Positions 1 through 7,922 of a stretch of 24,518 bases of DNA are shown piece after piece. The notes under the pieces are model-generated. The model was not told where the DNA came from. It worked only from the letters and a program-made list of their open reading frames with translations, and did not search any database. The stretch's first letter is position 1. Each line of letters starts with the position of its first letter. This DNA is from UBA1447 sp964612185. Its GTDB lineage: Bacteria > Bacillota > Clostridia > Oscillospirales > Acutalibacteraceae. The translations under genes were made by a program, and so were the position numbers. The stretch covers positions 1 to 24,518 of the forward strand of contig CAZTCR010000041.1 in assembly GCA_964612185.1 (NCBI GenBank). The letters are read 5' to 3'.

Positions 1-3000
1 GCCGCCTGTGCCGCCGTTCGCGTCCCAGGTGATGGTGTAGCTGTTGAGTGTCCACTGCGCGACGCAAATTGTGTCATAAGCAGGCATAAGAGCTGGCACT
101 AAAGGATCCCAACCGGCAAAGGTGTACCCTTCTTTTTCCGGTTCAGCGGGAGCGACTACTGCCGTATCATAATCCTGCGTAATGCTGCCTACCGCGGAAC
201 CCCCAGCAGTTTCAAAACTTATCGTATATTGGTTGATGCTCCAATTGGCATACAAGGTCACGGTCGCGCCGTCCACATCGGTCAAATTCAAAACTTCCTG
301 ACCATCTGAGTAACCTTGCGCTTTGCCCGCGTTCAATGTCCATGTTGAGAAAGTGTATCCGGTTTTCTCAAACCCGTTGAGCGTGAGGGCTTGCGGCACA
401 TCATAGGTGTGCTGTGAGCTTGCAGTGAAACCGCCCGTTTCGCCGTTGCCCATATATATAATTGTATAGGTGTTCGCAGTCCACTGCGCTACACACGCCG
501 TATCTGCGGCAGGCATCGTTTCCGGCACAACCGGCAGCCACCCGTTAAAGGTGTAGCCCGTCTTTGTGGGCGCGGCAGGCGCGGTGATTGTTGTCGCGTA
601 ATCCTGCGTGATGCTCTCCACCGCGGAACCCCCGGCGGCGTCAAAGCTCACGGTATATTGGTTGATGGTCCACTGCGCTACACACGCCGTATCTGCGGCA
701 GGCATCGTTTCCGGCACAACCGGCAGCCACCCGTTAAAGGTGTAGCCCGTCTTTGTGGGCGCGGCAGGCGCGGTGATTGTTGTCGCGTAATCCTGCGTGA
801 TATCCGCTACCGCGGAGCCGCCTTGCTCGTCAAAGCTCACGGTATATTGGTTAATAGTCCACTGCGCTACACACGCCGTATCTGCGGCAGGCATAACTGC
901 CGGTACTGCCGGTGACCACCCTGCGAAAGTATAGCCTGTTCTGGTCGGCTCCGCCGGCGCGGTGATAGCCGTCGCGTAATCCTGCGTGATGCTCCCCACC
1001 GCGGACCCGCCCGCGGAGTCAAAGCTCACCGTGTATTGATTAATAGTATAGGTAAATATTACCGTATTATCCTCATTGACCGGACCCAAGCTCAGCTGCA
1101 AACTCGCCTGTGTCGGGGTGTAACCCGGTATTGCAACCGGATACACCACGACAGTATCGCCTGCCGTTGCGTTGGTGAGTGTATCTGTTGCCAATGCCGT
1201 GCCTCCGGTTGTTTGATACTTCACGGTATAGGTTACCGCCTTCAGTATCAACGCCGATTTTTTCAAGTTAATCAGCGTTATGGCATCCGTAATCGTTTGC
1301 TGCTGCAATATGTTTAAAGGGTTCTCAATCCGGTCGTCATAGAGTGCCTGACCGGCTGCGATTGCGTCATTATACTCCGCATAGGATGCCGGTGTGTAAT
1401 AATCCTGCGAAAACGCCGGCGGGGTGTTTAGCGCGTCATATAATCCCGAATACTCGGCGCCATTCGCGACAAGGCCGCTGATTGCGCTGTTGATATTTGT
1501 AGCATACCCATTGACCACGGCCTGCTCATACATGTTTTTGTTGTAAACAATGGCAGTTATCGCATCAAACAACGGGGCAAGTGAGGCGGTCGTGTACACA
1601 TAGTTAAGGTATGTGTAGTCAACTGCAATATTACCGTTGTCATTATCCGGTATTGCTTTCAGCGCGTTTTCCACGGCGGTATAATCGGCAAGCTTTATTT
1701 GTAGTTGGGCGATTAAATCCAATATAGTATCCCTGAACCCGTTAACCACGGGCTGCTGGTCTATCGTCAATAAACGGTTAATGCCGTTATAGTAATTCTC
1801 AAGAGCAGCAACTGATTCCGGTGTGTAAATACTCATATCAGAAGGCCTTGTGTTCCAAGCTTGGTCCACCCCTGTGTAACTTGCCAATACAAGCACCAGG
1901 TTATCTATCGCATCCTGCAACTCCTGTCTGGCATCGTCCACTTTGCTCTGTAGGGGTATTTTATATACGGTTCCCTGTACATTCCATGCGTTTGCCAACG
2001 CATTGTCCAATGCCACCAGGCTGGCCGGTGTGTACCAAGCCCTGTTAAGCCCTTCGGCATCAGCAATCAAATTGTCCAGTTCGCTGTAGTCCGCGAACTT
2101 CAGTACCAGATTGTTATAAGCGTTTGTTATCTGCGAGGCATAATTATTCACTATGGTTTGCTGATTGTTTTTCAGGTTCCAGTTTACTGTTACTGACATT
2201 GCGTTCAGGCTGGCCGTTGTAAAATTATCCCTCGGATACCAGCCGCCATGTGTAAATCCGCCAAGGAGATACATGCTGCCCCCCGCCCTGTAATCCGGGT
2301 CTTTGTTAACAGTCGCCGGCAGCGGATTTGCGGATGCGAGCGCTTGCGCCGCGATGACCGGGCTGTAATCAGCGCCCCAAACCGCGTAAAGTGTCATATC
2401 CCCGTCAGGGACCGTATAGCTGCCGACCGGGTCCACAGCGGATTGATTCGTGCTCCACCCCCTGAAGGTTCTGCCCGTAAAGGTAAATGTGCCGGCAGGC
2501 GGGAATACAACGGTTGAACCGTACCCCTGCACCAAAGGCCCGTACGAACCCGTGCCGCCGTTGGCGTTAAAGGTGATGGTGTAGTTGTTCAGCTGCCACA
2601 CTGCGAAGAAGGTGACAACGACGCCCGAATCCGGCGTGAGGTTAACAACGCTTTGCCCGTTTGTATAGACTGCAGGTCCGTTAAGTGTTGTCGCCCAGCC
2701 CATAAAAGTGTGGCCTATTTTTGTGTAACCGTTGTTGGTCAGGTTTTGGGCAACATCAAAGGTGTGTGTGGAATCCACAGTTGTTCCTGCCCCGCCGTTG
2801 TTGTTATAGGTGACAACATAGGTGTTCGGCACCCATTGCGCTGTATAAGTAGTGTTGACGCCCGGCACAGTTGCCGGTACGGCGGGCGACCATGGTGTCG
2901 TGGGGTTTTGTGTGTAGCCCGCCCTTGTCACCGTCGGGGGTGACAGCGGGGCGCCGTATTGCATCAACGCGCTTGTTCCGCCCGTGCCGCCCGCAGCGTC

Positions 3001-4947
3001 AAAAGTGATGGTATAGCTATTGACCGACCAAACGGCGTACATGGGGACTACCTCGTTGATTCCCGACCTGAGGTTCAGCACGCTCTCCATGTTTTGATAG
3101 ACAGGTTCTGTCGCATCGTTTGTAAGCGCCCAGCCCAGGAAGGTGTGGCCCGTTTTTAAATACCCGTTAGCCGTCAGGGGTTTCGCGACATCGTAGGTGT
3201 GCACGGAACTTGCCGTACTGCCGCTCGTGCTCCCGTTGCCGTTATAGGTAATGTTATAGGTGTGCGCGGTCCATTGGGCATAAAGCCTAACGACGCCAAA
3301 GTTTACTTCCGATAAATTCGCTATACTCGCCCCATTCACATACGCGGTACCGGTGCCGTTTTGAGCCGTGTTCCAGCCGGCAAAGGTATAGCCTGTTCTG
3401 GTAAAGGTGTTGCTTTTAAGGGTTCCGCCGGCGTCGTAGGTGAAATACGAGTTCGCCATGGTGCCGGTGCCGCCGTTTTTGTCATAGGCAACGGAATACT
3501 GGTTCGCCTGCCATACCCCATATAGTGTGGCAAAGCCGCTGTCCCAACCGGGAACATTTGTTACCTCTTCGCCATCAAAAAATTGCCTATCTTCCGGCAA
3601 GCCCCCCGCAACAAATGCCCAGCCGACTAAGTTGTAACCGGGCTTTGTGAATCCGTTTAGGGAAAGCGCTTTGGCAACATCGTAGGCATGCAAAGACGAA
3701 GCAGTAGAGCCCGCAGTACCATCGACTCCCGGAAGATAATTGATGGTATAGGTGCGCGGTATCCATTTGGCATAAAGGGTAGGCGTTGCGCCCTGTGTGC
3801 TGGCCAGGTTGACCACGCCCTGCCCGTCATTGCATGCCAAAGCACCGCCTTGGCTGGTTGACCAGCCACCAAAGGTATAGCCATATCTTGTAAAGCCGCT
3901 AAGGGTCAAGGGTTTCGATACATCATAAGTGTGCGTGGAACTGGCCGTGGTGCCCTCACCGCCGTAGGCGTCGTACAGCACCGTGTAGGTTATCGGCGTC
4001 CATTTGACGTACAGGCTGACTGTTGCGTTGTTCACCGCTGTCAGATTCGTAACGCTCTGCCCGTTGCTGTAAACAACCTCGCCGCCGGGGGAGATTGCCC
4101 AGCCGGCAAAGGTGTAGCCGGTTTTGGTGAACCCGTTGGTGAGGCTATAGTAGCTTCCGTAACTGCAGGTGATGTTTGCAGTGGCGCCGCCGTCGCTGCC
4201 GTTGCCGTTGAATTGGATAGTGTAAATATATCCCGCGCCGGTAAAGGTCCACTGCGCGTCAAAGGTCATGTTCTGGTTCGGACCTATTGTGGGAATCGTC
4301 TGAGACCAGCCGGTGAAGCCGTAGCCCAAGCGGGACAAATTGGTCGGCACATTGGTGCTGTTGTTCGGATAAGTAGCGCCCTGAATAGCGGATACCGTAT
4401 AGGTGGAGCCGCCGTTGACCGTGCCGCCATTGCCGTTGAAGGTCAAGGTTTTGTTGTAAGTTGCCATCGCGCCGTTGTAGCCGAGGCTGATGGATCCGCC
4501 GGTCTGGTCAAAATCGCCGCCGCCTATTCTGGCGATCTCAACTTCACCCGCGCCGAAATTAACCGCTACCGCAATCCAGTCCCACTTCCATACGCCGCCC
4601 TTTGAGTTGTTCTGGTATAAATACACGGCGTCAAGGAGCGTTGCCGGACCGGTGACATACATGTGGTTGATGTCGTCCGCTTCCTGGTCGGCATCGTCCG
4701 CGGTGTCGTCAATAACCCCGGAGTACCAGTCCCCGATGCCCGTCTGCGTGAGCCGCAGCTTGTAGTCGGAGTCCGTACCGGTACCTTCGCAGTCCTGGCC
4801 CTTTGTTTTCATAGAAATGTGGTACTGGATTAACTGCCCGGCGGCCTGCACCGCCTGCGTTTTTACCTGCCCGACCCCTACAACGAGGCTGGACACCACC
4901 AAAGCCGCAACCAGCAGCCAACTCAATTGCTTTTTAAAACTCTTCAT
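1..4947 (-). CDS. Giant secreted InlB-repeat/FIVAR surface protein (C-terminus beyond window)
   Basis: The minus frame is open from ATG 4947 to the left edge: 1649 codons with no stop. The ATG follows GGAGG (4955-4959) by 7 nt. Residues 1-36 form a signal peptide (basic MKSFKKQ, hydrophobic core, AxA-type end near QAVQAA). Residues about 40-140 resemble a PLAT/LH2 domain (GTDSDYKLRL, KGGVWKWDWIAV). Nine InlB B-type (Listeria-Bacteroides, Flg_new) repeats follow, recognised by the GYTFxGW and LYAxW signatures. Then come FIVAR-like helical repeats (YTPASLxAL), a MucBP-like unit and at least five more B-repeats. Such proteins are exported adhesins or wall-associated proteins, usually ending in an LPXTG or S-layer anchor. 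That end is outside the window. The promoter at 5033-5061 drives it alone. The family call is firm; the ligand is unknown. Confidence 0.93.
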   Translation of the reverse strand, partial: MKSFKKQLSWLLVAALVVSSLVVGVGQVKTQAVQAAGQLIQYHISMKTKGQDCEGTGTDSDYKLRLTQTGIGDWYSGVIDDTADDADQEADDINHMYVTGPATLLDAVYLYQNNSKGGVWKWDWIAVAVNFGAGEVEIARIGGGDFDQTGGSISLGYNGAMATYNKTLTFNGNGGTVNGGSTYTVSAIQGATYPNNSTNVPTNLSRLGYGFTGWSQTIPTIGPNQNMTFDAQWTFTGAGYIYTIQFNGNGSDGGATANITCSYGSYYSLTNGFTKTGYTFAGWAISPGGEVVYSNGQSVTNLTAVNNATVSLYVKWTPITYTVLYDAYGGEGTTASSTHTYDVSKPLTLSGFTRYGYTFGGWSTSQGGALACNDGQGVVNLASTQGATPTLYAKWIPRTYTINYLPGVDGTAGSTASSLHAYDVAKALSLNGFTKPGYNLVGWAFVAGGLPEDRQFFDGEEVTNVPGWDSGFATLYGVWQANQYSVAYDKNGGTGTMANSYFTYDAGGTLKSNTFTRTGYTFAGWNTAQNGTGTAYVNGASIANLSEVNFGVVRLYAQWTAHTYNITYNGNGSTSGSTASSVHTYDVAKPLTANGYLKTGHTFLGWALTNDATEPVYQNMESVLNLRSGINEVVPMYAVWSVNSYTITFDAAGGTGGTSALMQYGAPLSPPTVTRAGYTQNPTTPWSPAVPATVPGVNTTYTAQWVPNTYVVTYNNNGGAGTTVDSTHTFDVAQNLTNNGYTKIGHTFMGWATTLNGPAVYTNGQSVVNLTPDSGVVVTFFAVWQLNNYTITFNANGGTGSYGPLVQGYGSTVVFPPAGTFTFTGRTFRGWSTNQSAVDPVGSYTVPDGDMTLYAVWGADYSPVIAAQALASANPLPATVNKDPDYRAGGSMYLLGGFTHGGWYPRDNFTTASLNAMSVTVNWNLKNNQQTIVNNYASQITNAYNNLVLKFADYSELDNLIADAEGLNRAWYTPASLVALDNALANAWNVQGTVYKIPLQSKVDDARQELQDAIDNLVLVLASYTGVDQAWNTRPSDMSIYTPESVAALENYYNGINRLLTIDQQPVVNGFRDTILDLIAQLQIKLADYTAVENALKAIPDNDNGNIAVDYTYLNYVYTTASLAPLFDAITAIVYNKNMYEQAVVNGYATNINSAISGLVANGAEYSGLYDALNTPPAFSQDYYTPASYAEYNDAIAAGQALYDDRIENPLNILQQQTITDAITLINLKKSALILKAVTYTVKYQTTGGTALATDTLTNATAGDTVVVYPVAIPGYTPTQASLQLSLGPVNEDNTVIFTYTINQYTVSFDSAGGSAVGSITQDYATAITAPAEPTRTGYTFAGWSPAVPAVMPAADTACVAQWTINQYTVSFDEQGGSAVADITQDYATTITAPAAPTKTGYTFNGWLPVVPETMPAADTACVAQWTINQYTVSFDAAGGSAVESITQDYATTITAPAAPTKTGYTFNGWLPVVPETMPAADTACVAQWTANTYTIIYMGNGETGGFTASSQHTYDVPQALTLNGFEKTGYTFSTWTLNAGKAQGYSDGQEVLNLTDVDGATVTLYANWSINQYTISFETAGGSAVGSITQDYDTAVVAPAEPEKEGYTFAGWDPLVPALMPAYDTICVAQWTLNSYTITWDANGGTGG
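479..1045 (-). repeat. Three tandem 189-bp B-repeat units with near-identical DNA
   Basis: Units lie at 479-667, 668-856 and 857-1045, each 63 codons. Positions 479-612 and 668-801 are identical over 134 bp; the third unit shares its first ~37 bp exactly and then diverges. Each unit starts NQYTVSFD and carries PTKTGYTF or PTRTGYTF. This is a recent in-frame expansion within the adhesin gene, so copy number may vary between strains. Confidence 0.9.
1046..1245 (-). other. MucBP-like domain of the surface protein
   Basis: The segment runs from TYTVKYQTTGG to NTVIFTYT with IPGYTP in the middle. This is the layout of MucBP-type modules (VxYxxxxG, GxxV, IPGYxL, VxYxY). It separates the helical region from the second B-repeat block. 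The assignment is by pattern only. Confidence 0.5.
1246..2235 (-). other. FIVAR-like helical repeat region inside the surface protein
   Basis: Residues of roughly 905-1234 are alpha-helical in character. They repeat a pattern of LxLADYxxLDxxI, then WYTPASL or IYTPESV followed by xAL, then an alternating Val/Leu/Ala helix (for example near residues 960, 1030 and 1170). This matches the FIVAR (found in various architectures) family of helical modules in adhesins. Four or five units can be discerned, and boundaries are approximate. Confidence 0.65.
2374..4461 (-). repeat. First InlB B-type repeat block (nine units, protein level)
   Basis: Nine consecutive units of about 65-83 residues lie between residue 163 and about 858. 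Each starts with a beta strand such as NTYxVTYNxNGG and contains G(Y/H)TFxGW. Each ends with (L/T)YAxW. The units are divergent at DNA level, unlike those near 479-1045, so they are older. B-repeats are small beta-grasp stalk domains in Gram-positive surface proteins. Confidence 0.85.
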
Positions 4948-4954
4948 CACTCAA

Positions 4955-4959
4955 CCTCC
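4955..4959 (-). promoter_or_regulatory. Ribosome binding site of the surface-protein gene
   Basis: GGAGG on the minus strand sits 7 nt before ATG 4947. It fixes this start over the in-frame GTG at 4950. Confidence 0.85.
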
Positions 4960-4988
4960 GTCATGTATTAACAAACAATGTTTTTTTG

Positions 4989-5001
4989 ATTTGTGACAAA
5001 T
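4989..5001. promoter_or_regulatory. Palindrome in the surface-protein leader
   Basis: ATTTGTGACAAAT is a 6+1+6 dyad located in the leader about 25-37 nt downstream of the predicted transcription start. It could be an operator or a small RNA hairpin. No regulator is recognised. Confidence 0.4.
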
Positions 5002-5032
5002 TCCCAACATAAATTGCCATTTTCACACTCTT

Positions 5033-5061
5033 ACTATATCACACAACAGCAAGGGTGTCAA
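5033..5061 (-). promoter_or_regulatory. Sigma-A promoter of the surface-protein gene
   Basis: On the minus strand TTGACA (5056-5061) is followed after exactly 17 bp by TATAGT (5033-5038). Predicted transcription starts near 5026, giving an untranslated leader of about 80 nt. An AT-rich stretch with the dyad TATAC-T-GTATA (5074-5084) lies just upstream of the -35 box. Confidence 0.85.
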
Positions 5062-5084
5062 TAATTTCATATATATACTGTATA

Positions 5085-5475
5085 CTATATGTGAGGATGC
5101 TTTATACGACTAAAATCGCCATCCGGGCACAAGTTATTGCTTTTGAATCCAACTGTGACACTATATGTTGAGTTGCATTTGAAAATAGAAACGCGGCGGA
5201 CAGAAAAATATAACGCGACGGCAGAAAATATTTTTGAAATGTTGAAGATTTTTTTGCTTCTATCTGCCTCCCGGCCACCCGCGCGCTTCATCCCCTATCT
5301 CATCGGGCAGCCTGTTGGGGCGCAACCCTTGTTCCTTAAAAACGGTTTTGCAGCCTGAAACAAGACAGGGAAGATCCCTGTTAACCAAAGGGGAGCTCCG
5401 GTTCGTCAGGGGTGCCGAACCCTACACTGCGGGACAAAGAGCGTTTGCACACACACCGTGCCGTCTATCGCTTTG
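5085..5475. other. Non-coding spacer with several inverted repeats
   Basis: No credible gene is seen; the short frames here lack ribosome sites and family resemblance. Several complementary segments are visible: CTTGTT (5328-5333) with AACAAG (5359-5364), ACAGGGA (5365-5371) with TCCCTGT (5375-5381), the palindrome GGAGCTCC (5392-5399), and GGTTCG (5400-5405) with CGAACC (5416-5421). Together they could form a structured RNA or a decayed palindromic element. It matches no riboswitch class I know. Confidence 0.4.
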
Positions 5476-5476
5476 C

Positions 5477-5506
5477 CGTTCTTCCCGCGGCGAAGCCGCC
5501 GGAACG
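5477..5506. other. GC-rich hairpin upstream of the paralogue cluster
   Basis: The inner stem is GCGGC (5487-5491) / GCCGC (5495-5499) around a GAA loop, and the outer stem is CGTTC (5477-5481) / GAACG (5502-5506). There is no T-run after it on the plus strand, so it is not an obvious terminator. It directly precedes the 21-bp repeats. Confidence 0.5.
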
Positions 5507-5569
5507 CCCACCTCTTCCCCGCCGTCCCCCACTTCTTCTCCATCGCCTCCCACTTCTTCTCCGCCCCCC
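5507..5569. repeat. Three tandem 21-bp polypyrimidine repeats
   Basis: Units at 5507-5527, 5528-5548 and 5549-5569 each begin CCCAC(C/T)TCTTC. The plus strand is almost pure pyrimidine over 63 bp. The array ends 6 bp before the -35 box of the downstream promoter. The period is a multiple of three but no translated frame has support. Confidence 0.8.
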
Positions 5570-5575
5570 CGTTCA

Positions 5576-5604
5576 TTGACAAATCCGACAAACAATCATA
5601 TACT
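5576..5604 (+). promoter_or_regulatory. Sigma-A promoter of the membrane-paralogue operon
   Basis: TTGACA (5576-5581), a 17-bp spacer, then TATACT (5599-5604): close to consensus. Predicted start of transcription is near 5611, 35 nt before ATG 5646. Confidence 0.85.
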
Positions 5605-5645
5605 TGTGAAAATCGAAATTCGCCGGCAAACGGGGATGACCGCTG

Positions 5646-6827
5646 ATGAAATTAAAGGCCATTGGGGGCAAAATCAAATACGAATCGGTCCTTTTCGCGG
5701 TGCTCGCGGCACAGGGCGTTTTGACGCTTGTCCGGGGCGGGGGCATCCCGGGTAACTTTTTCACCTTTTACCTGCTCGATTACAACCTCGGCTTCATCCC
5801 GCGGGCATTCATCGGCTCGGTGGTTGGTCTGCTCACGCAAAAAGTGACGGAAAAGTGGCTGACCGGCTTCATCCTGCTCACTTTTTTGCTGGTGTACGCG
5901 CTGCTCGCGCTGCTGCTGGGCGCCCTGCTGCGCCGCACACCTGCGGAATTAAAGCCGGCGGCCTTTTTTTTGGTTGCCGTTTTTCTTTTCGCAAACTTTT
6001 CGGTCAAGGTCTTTATTCAAAATATCGGCCTGCTGGACATCTTTTTGTTCCTTTTTGCCCTGCTCGCCGCCGTTTGCCTGAAAAATAAAACCGCCAAATG
6101 GCTGGTGCCGCTGTTTTGTTTGGCCGGCGCGGCGACGCATTACGGGTTTGTTTTTATTTTTTTTCCGCTGGTGTTCACGCTGATGGTGTATGAACTTGCC
6201 CGCGCCAAACAAAAAGCCGGCACCGTTGTGCTCACTGCCGCGGGTACGCTTGCAACCCTTGCGGCGTCGCTGTATTTTTTGCTTTTTTCCGCGGGCGCGG
6301 TTCGTTTTGGCAGCGCGCAGGCCATGGACTACCTGCAGCGCAAGGCGGATTTCCCGGTGTGGCGGTATTTTGCCGAGGGCATCCTTTTTTATACGGACAT
6401 CAGCACCGGCCGGCAGTTGAACGGCTTTGCCGGGTTCATGGCGGTACTAAAAGAAACCGCCGCGGAGGGTTTCCGGCCGGCCGCCTTCGCGGGGAGCATC
6501 CTGCTGCTCACACCGCTGTTTCTGTTCTTCTTTTTCGTCTGGAAAAGCGCGTTCCGGCAAAGCGCGGGGCGGCTTCAAAAAACGGTTTTTCTGCTGTGTA
6601 TCGCGCTGCCCTTGCCGCTGCTGCCCTGGTTCGTTTTTTCCACGGACACACCGCGGTTTTTGGGCGAGATTTTTGTCGCGCAGTTCGCCGCTTTGTTCTA
6701 CATGCTTTATGACCGAAACGAGGCGGTTGCCGCCGGTTTGAAAAAGGCCGAAACCTTCTTCAAAAAATACCCGCTGCTCTTGCTGCTGCTGCTTGTGTGC
6801 AGCTTGAGCGCCGCTTATTTCAAGTAA
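5646..6827 (+). CDS. Polytopic membrane protein, long paralogue 1 (possible GT-C-like)
   Basis: 393 residues with about ten hydrophobic segments; ATG follows GGGG (5632-5635) by 10 nt. It is the first of four tandem paralogues sharing an N-terminal K(V/I)xYE segment, a KW(L/I)(V/I)P helix start and a C-terminal QF-x4-FY plus Lys-rich amphipathic stretch. Between the first two membrane segments lies LLDYNLGFIPRAFIGSVV (residues 43-60; D45, R53, G57). Other notable positions are D131 after a membrane segment, H165 in THYGF and STDTPRF (331-338). A long loop at about 215-282 is probably extracytoplasmic. Acidic and Arg residues at membrane-loop edges recall GT-C fold glycosyltransferases using lipid-linked sugars. 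That function is inference; no named family is certain. Confidence 0.85.
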   Translation: MKLKAIGGKIKYESVLFAVLAAQGVLTLVRGGGIPGNFFTFYLLDYNLGFIPRAFIGSVVGLLTQKVTEKWLTGFILLTFLLVYALLALLLGALLRRTPAELKPAAFFLVAVFLFANFSVKVFIQNIGLLDIFLFLFALLAAVCLKNKTAKWLVPLFCLAGAATHYGFVFIFFPLVFTLMVYELARAKQKAGTVVLTAAGTLATLAASLYFLLFSAGAVRFGSAQAMDYLQRKADFPVWRYFAEGILFYTDISTGRQLNGFAGFMAVLKETAAEGFRPAAFAGSILLLTPLFLFFFFVWKSAFRQSAGRLQKTVFLLCIALPLPLLPWFVFSTDTPRFLGEIFVAQFAALFYMLYDRNEAVAAGLKKAETFFKKYPLLLLLLLVCSLSAAYFK

Positions 6828-6870
6828 CCGCCCCAACCCGTGTGACGCCGATTTTATTTGTGAGGCCGGT

Positions 6871-7857
6871 ATGAAAACAATCGCTGCCCTGTTCAAAAAA
6901 GTTAAAATTGAACTGCCTGTTTTTTTGATTTTGGCGGTCAAACTGCCCGTTGAACAAATCAAAGTTTACGGGTTTTTCTTCTATGCGCTGTGCCTTGCCG
7001 CGGCGCTGCTTGCCGGCAGCGTTGCCCGGCATTTGAAGGGCTGTGAGAAAATATTTGTCCTGGTTTTTGCTGCCCTGTTCCTCGCCGGCGACGCGGCAAA
7101 AACGCTCTTTATGCCTGCTTACACCGTTGCTGCGGATATCCTGCTCAAGGGGTTGTCGCTGCTTTGTTTTTTAGCCGCGCTCGTTGTGCTGCGCCGCTGC
7201 GGCAGCGGGCGCGCAAAGCCCGGTTTTGCGTGGAGCGTTGCGTTGCTTTGTTTGGCGGGCACGCTGGCATGGCCTTCCTTCCTATTTTTTTACCTGCCCG
7301 TTGTGTTGATTGCAAGCGCCTATGAACAGCCCGGCAAGGAAAAAAACGGTTTTCGTTTGCCCTTCCACGCCGCCTGGTTTTTACCCGCGCTGTGCGCGGG
7401 GGGGTACGCGGTTTACGGCTTTTATACCGGTACAAAACCGCTTGGCATCGTCCCCTTTGCCTTTCTTTTCAAAATCCTGCCGCTGCGGGATATTCTCCCC
7501 GCCCTTGCCGCCGCGCTGCCGCTGATTGTCCTCCTCCTTCTGCTTTGGCGCCATGCCCTGCGCAGCGCGGCAGAACAAAAAACAAAGCGTTTGCTCGCCT
7601 TGTGCGCGGCTCAGCCGGCCGGTATCCTGCTCCTGAATTTTTTCGCATATTACGCCGTATCCGACGGCTGGAAAACCTACATTGCCGCCGCCGTTTTCAC
7701 GCAGTTTTGCCTCTTGTTTTATTTTGCCGCCGCGCGCGAAAAAGCGGTTGGATCGGCGGTTGAAAAAACGGCCGGATTTTTGTTAAAATACCCTTTGATT
7801 CTGCTTGCGATACTGGTATACTTGGTTCAATCGGCGCAGATATTTTACCCCGTTTGA
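6871..7857 (+). CDS. Polytopic membrane protein, short paralogue 2
   Basis: 328 residues, strongly hydrophobic; GTGAGG lies 6 nt before ATG 6871, 43 nt after the preceding stop. The start (KVKIELPVF) and the end (FTQFCLLFYF, then AVEKTAGFLLKYPLILL) align with the long paralogues. It lacks the DYxxGFxPR loop between the first membrane segments. The THYGF/VYHGF histidine position reads AWPSF, and the large central loop is nearly gone. The frame is intact, so it is not a simple pseudogene. It may be a non-catalytic partner of its upstream neighbour. Function unknown. Confidence 0.82.
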   Translation: MKTIAALFKKVKIELPVFLILAVKLPVEQIKVYGFFFYALCLAAALLAGSVARHLKGCEKIFVLVFAALFLAGDAAKTLFMPAYTVAADILLKGLSLLCFLAALVVLRRCGSGRAKPGFAWSVALLCLAGTLAWPSFLFFYLPVVLIASAYEQPGKEKNGFRLPFHAAWFLPALCAGGYAVYGFYTGTKPLGIVPFAFLFKILPLRDILPALAAALPLIVLLLLLWRHALRSAAEQKTKRLLALCAAQPAGILLLNFFAYYAVSDGWKTYIAAAVFTQFCLLFYFAAAREKAVGSAVEKTAGFLLKYPLILLAILVYLVQSAQIFYPV

Positions 7858-7922
7858 TTCTTAAAATGCGCGGCGGGCGCTTTCCAAAACACAGCGGTTT
7901 ATCAAAAGGAGGCACGGCGGAC

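Noticed and set aside
479..1045. CRISPR-like or IS-like direct repeats
   Set aside because: Repeats are contiguous, in frame and encode adhesin domains; there are no unique spacers or transposase.
5085..5358. Small ORFs on both strands in the intergenic spacer
   Set aside because: They overlap each other, lack ribosome sites and have no recognisable motif.
5406..5591. Minus-strand 61-residue ORF with heptad-like EKKW repeats
   Set aside because: The repeat follows from the 21-bp DNA array. The start is a TTG in the opposite promoter with no ribosome site.
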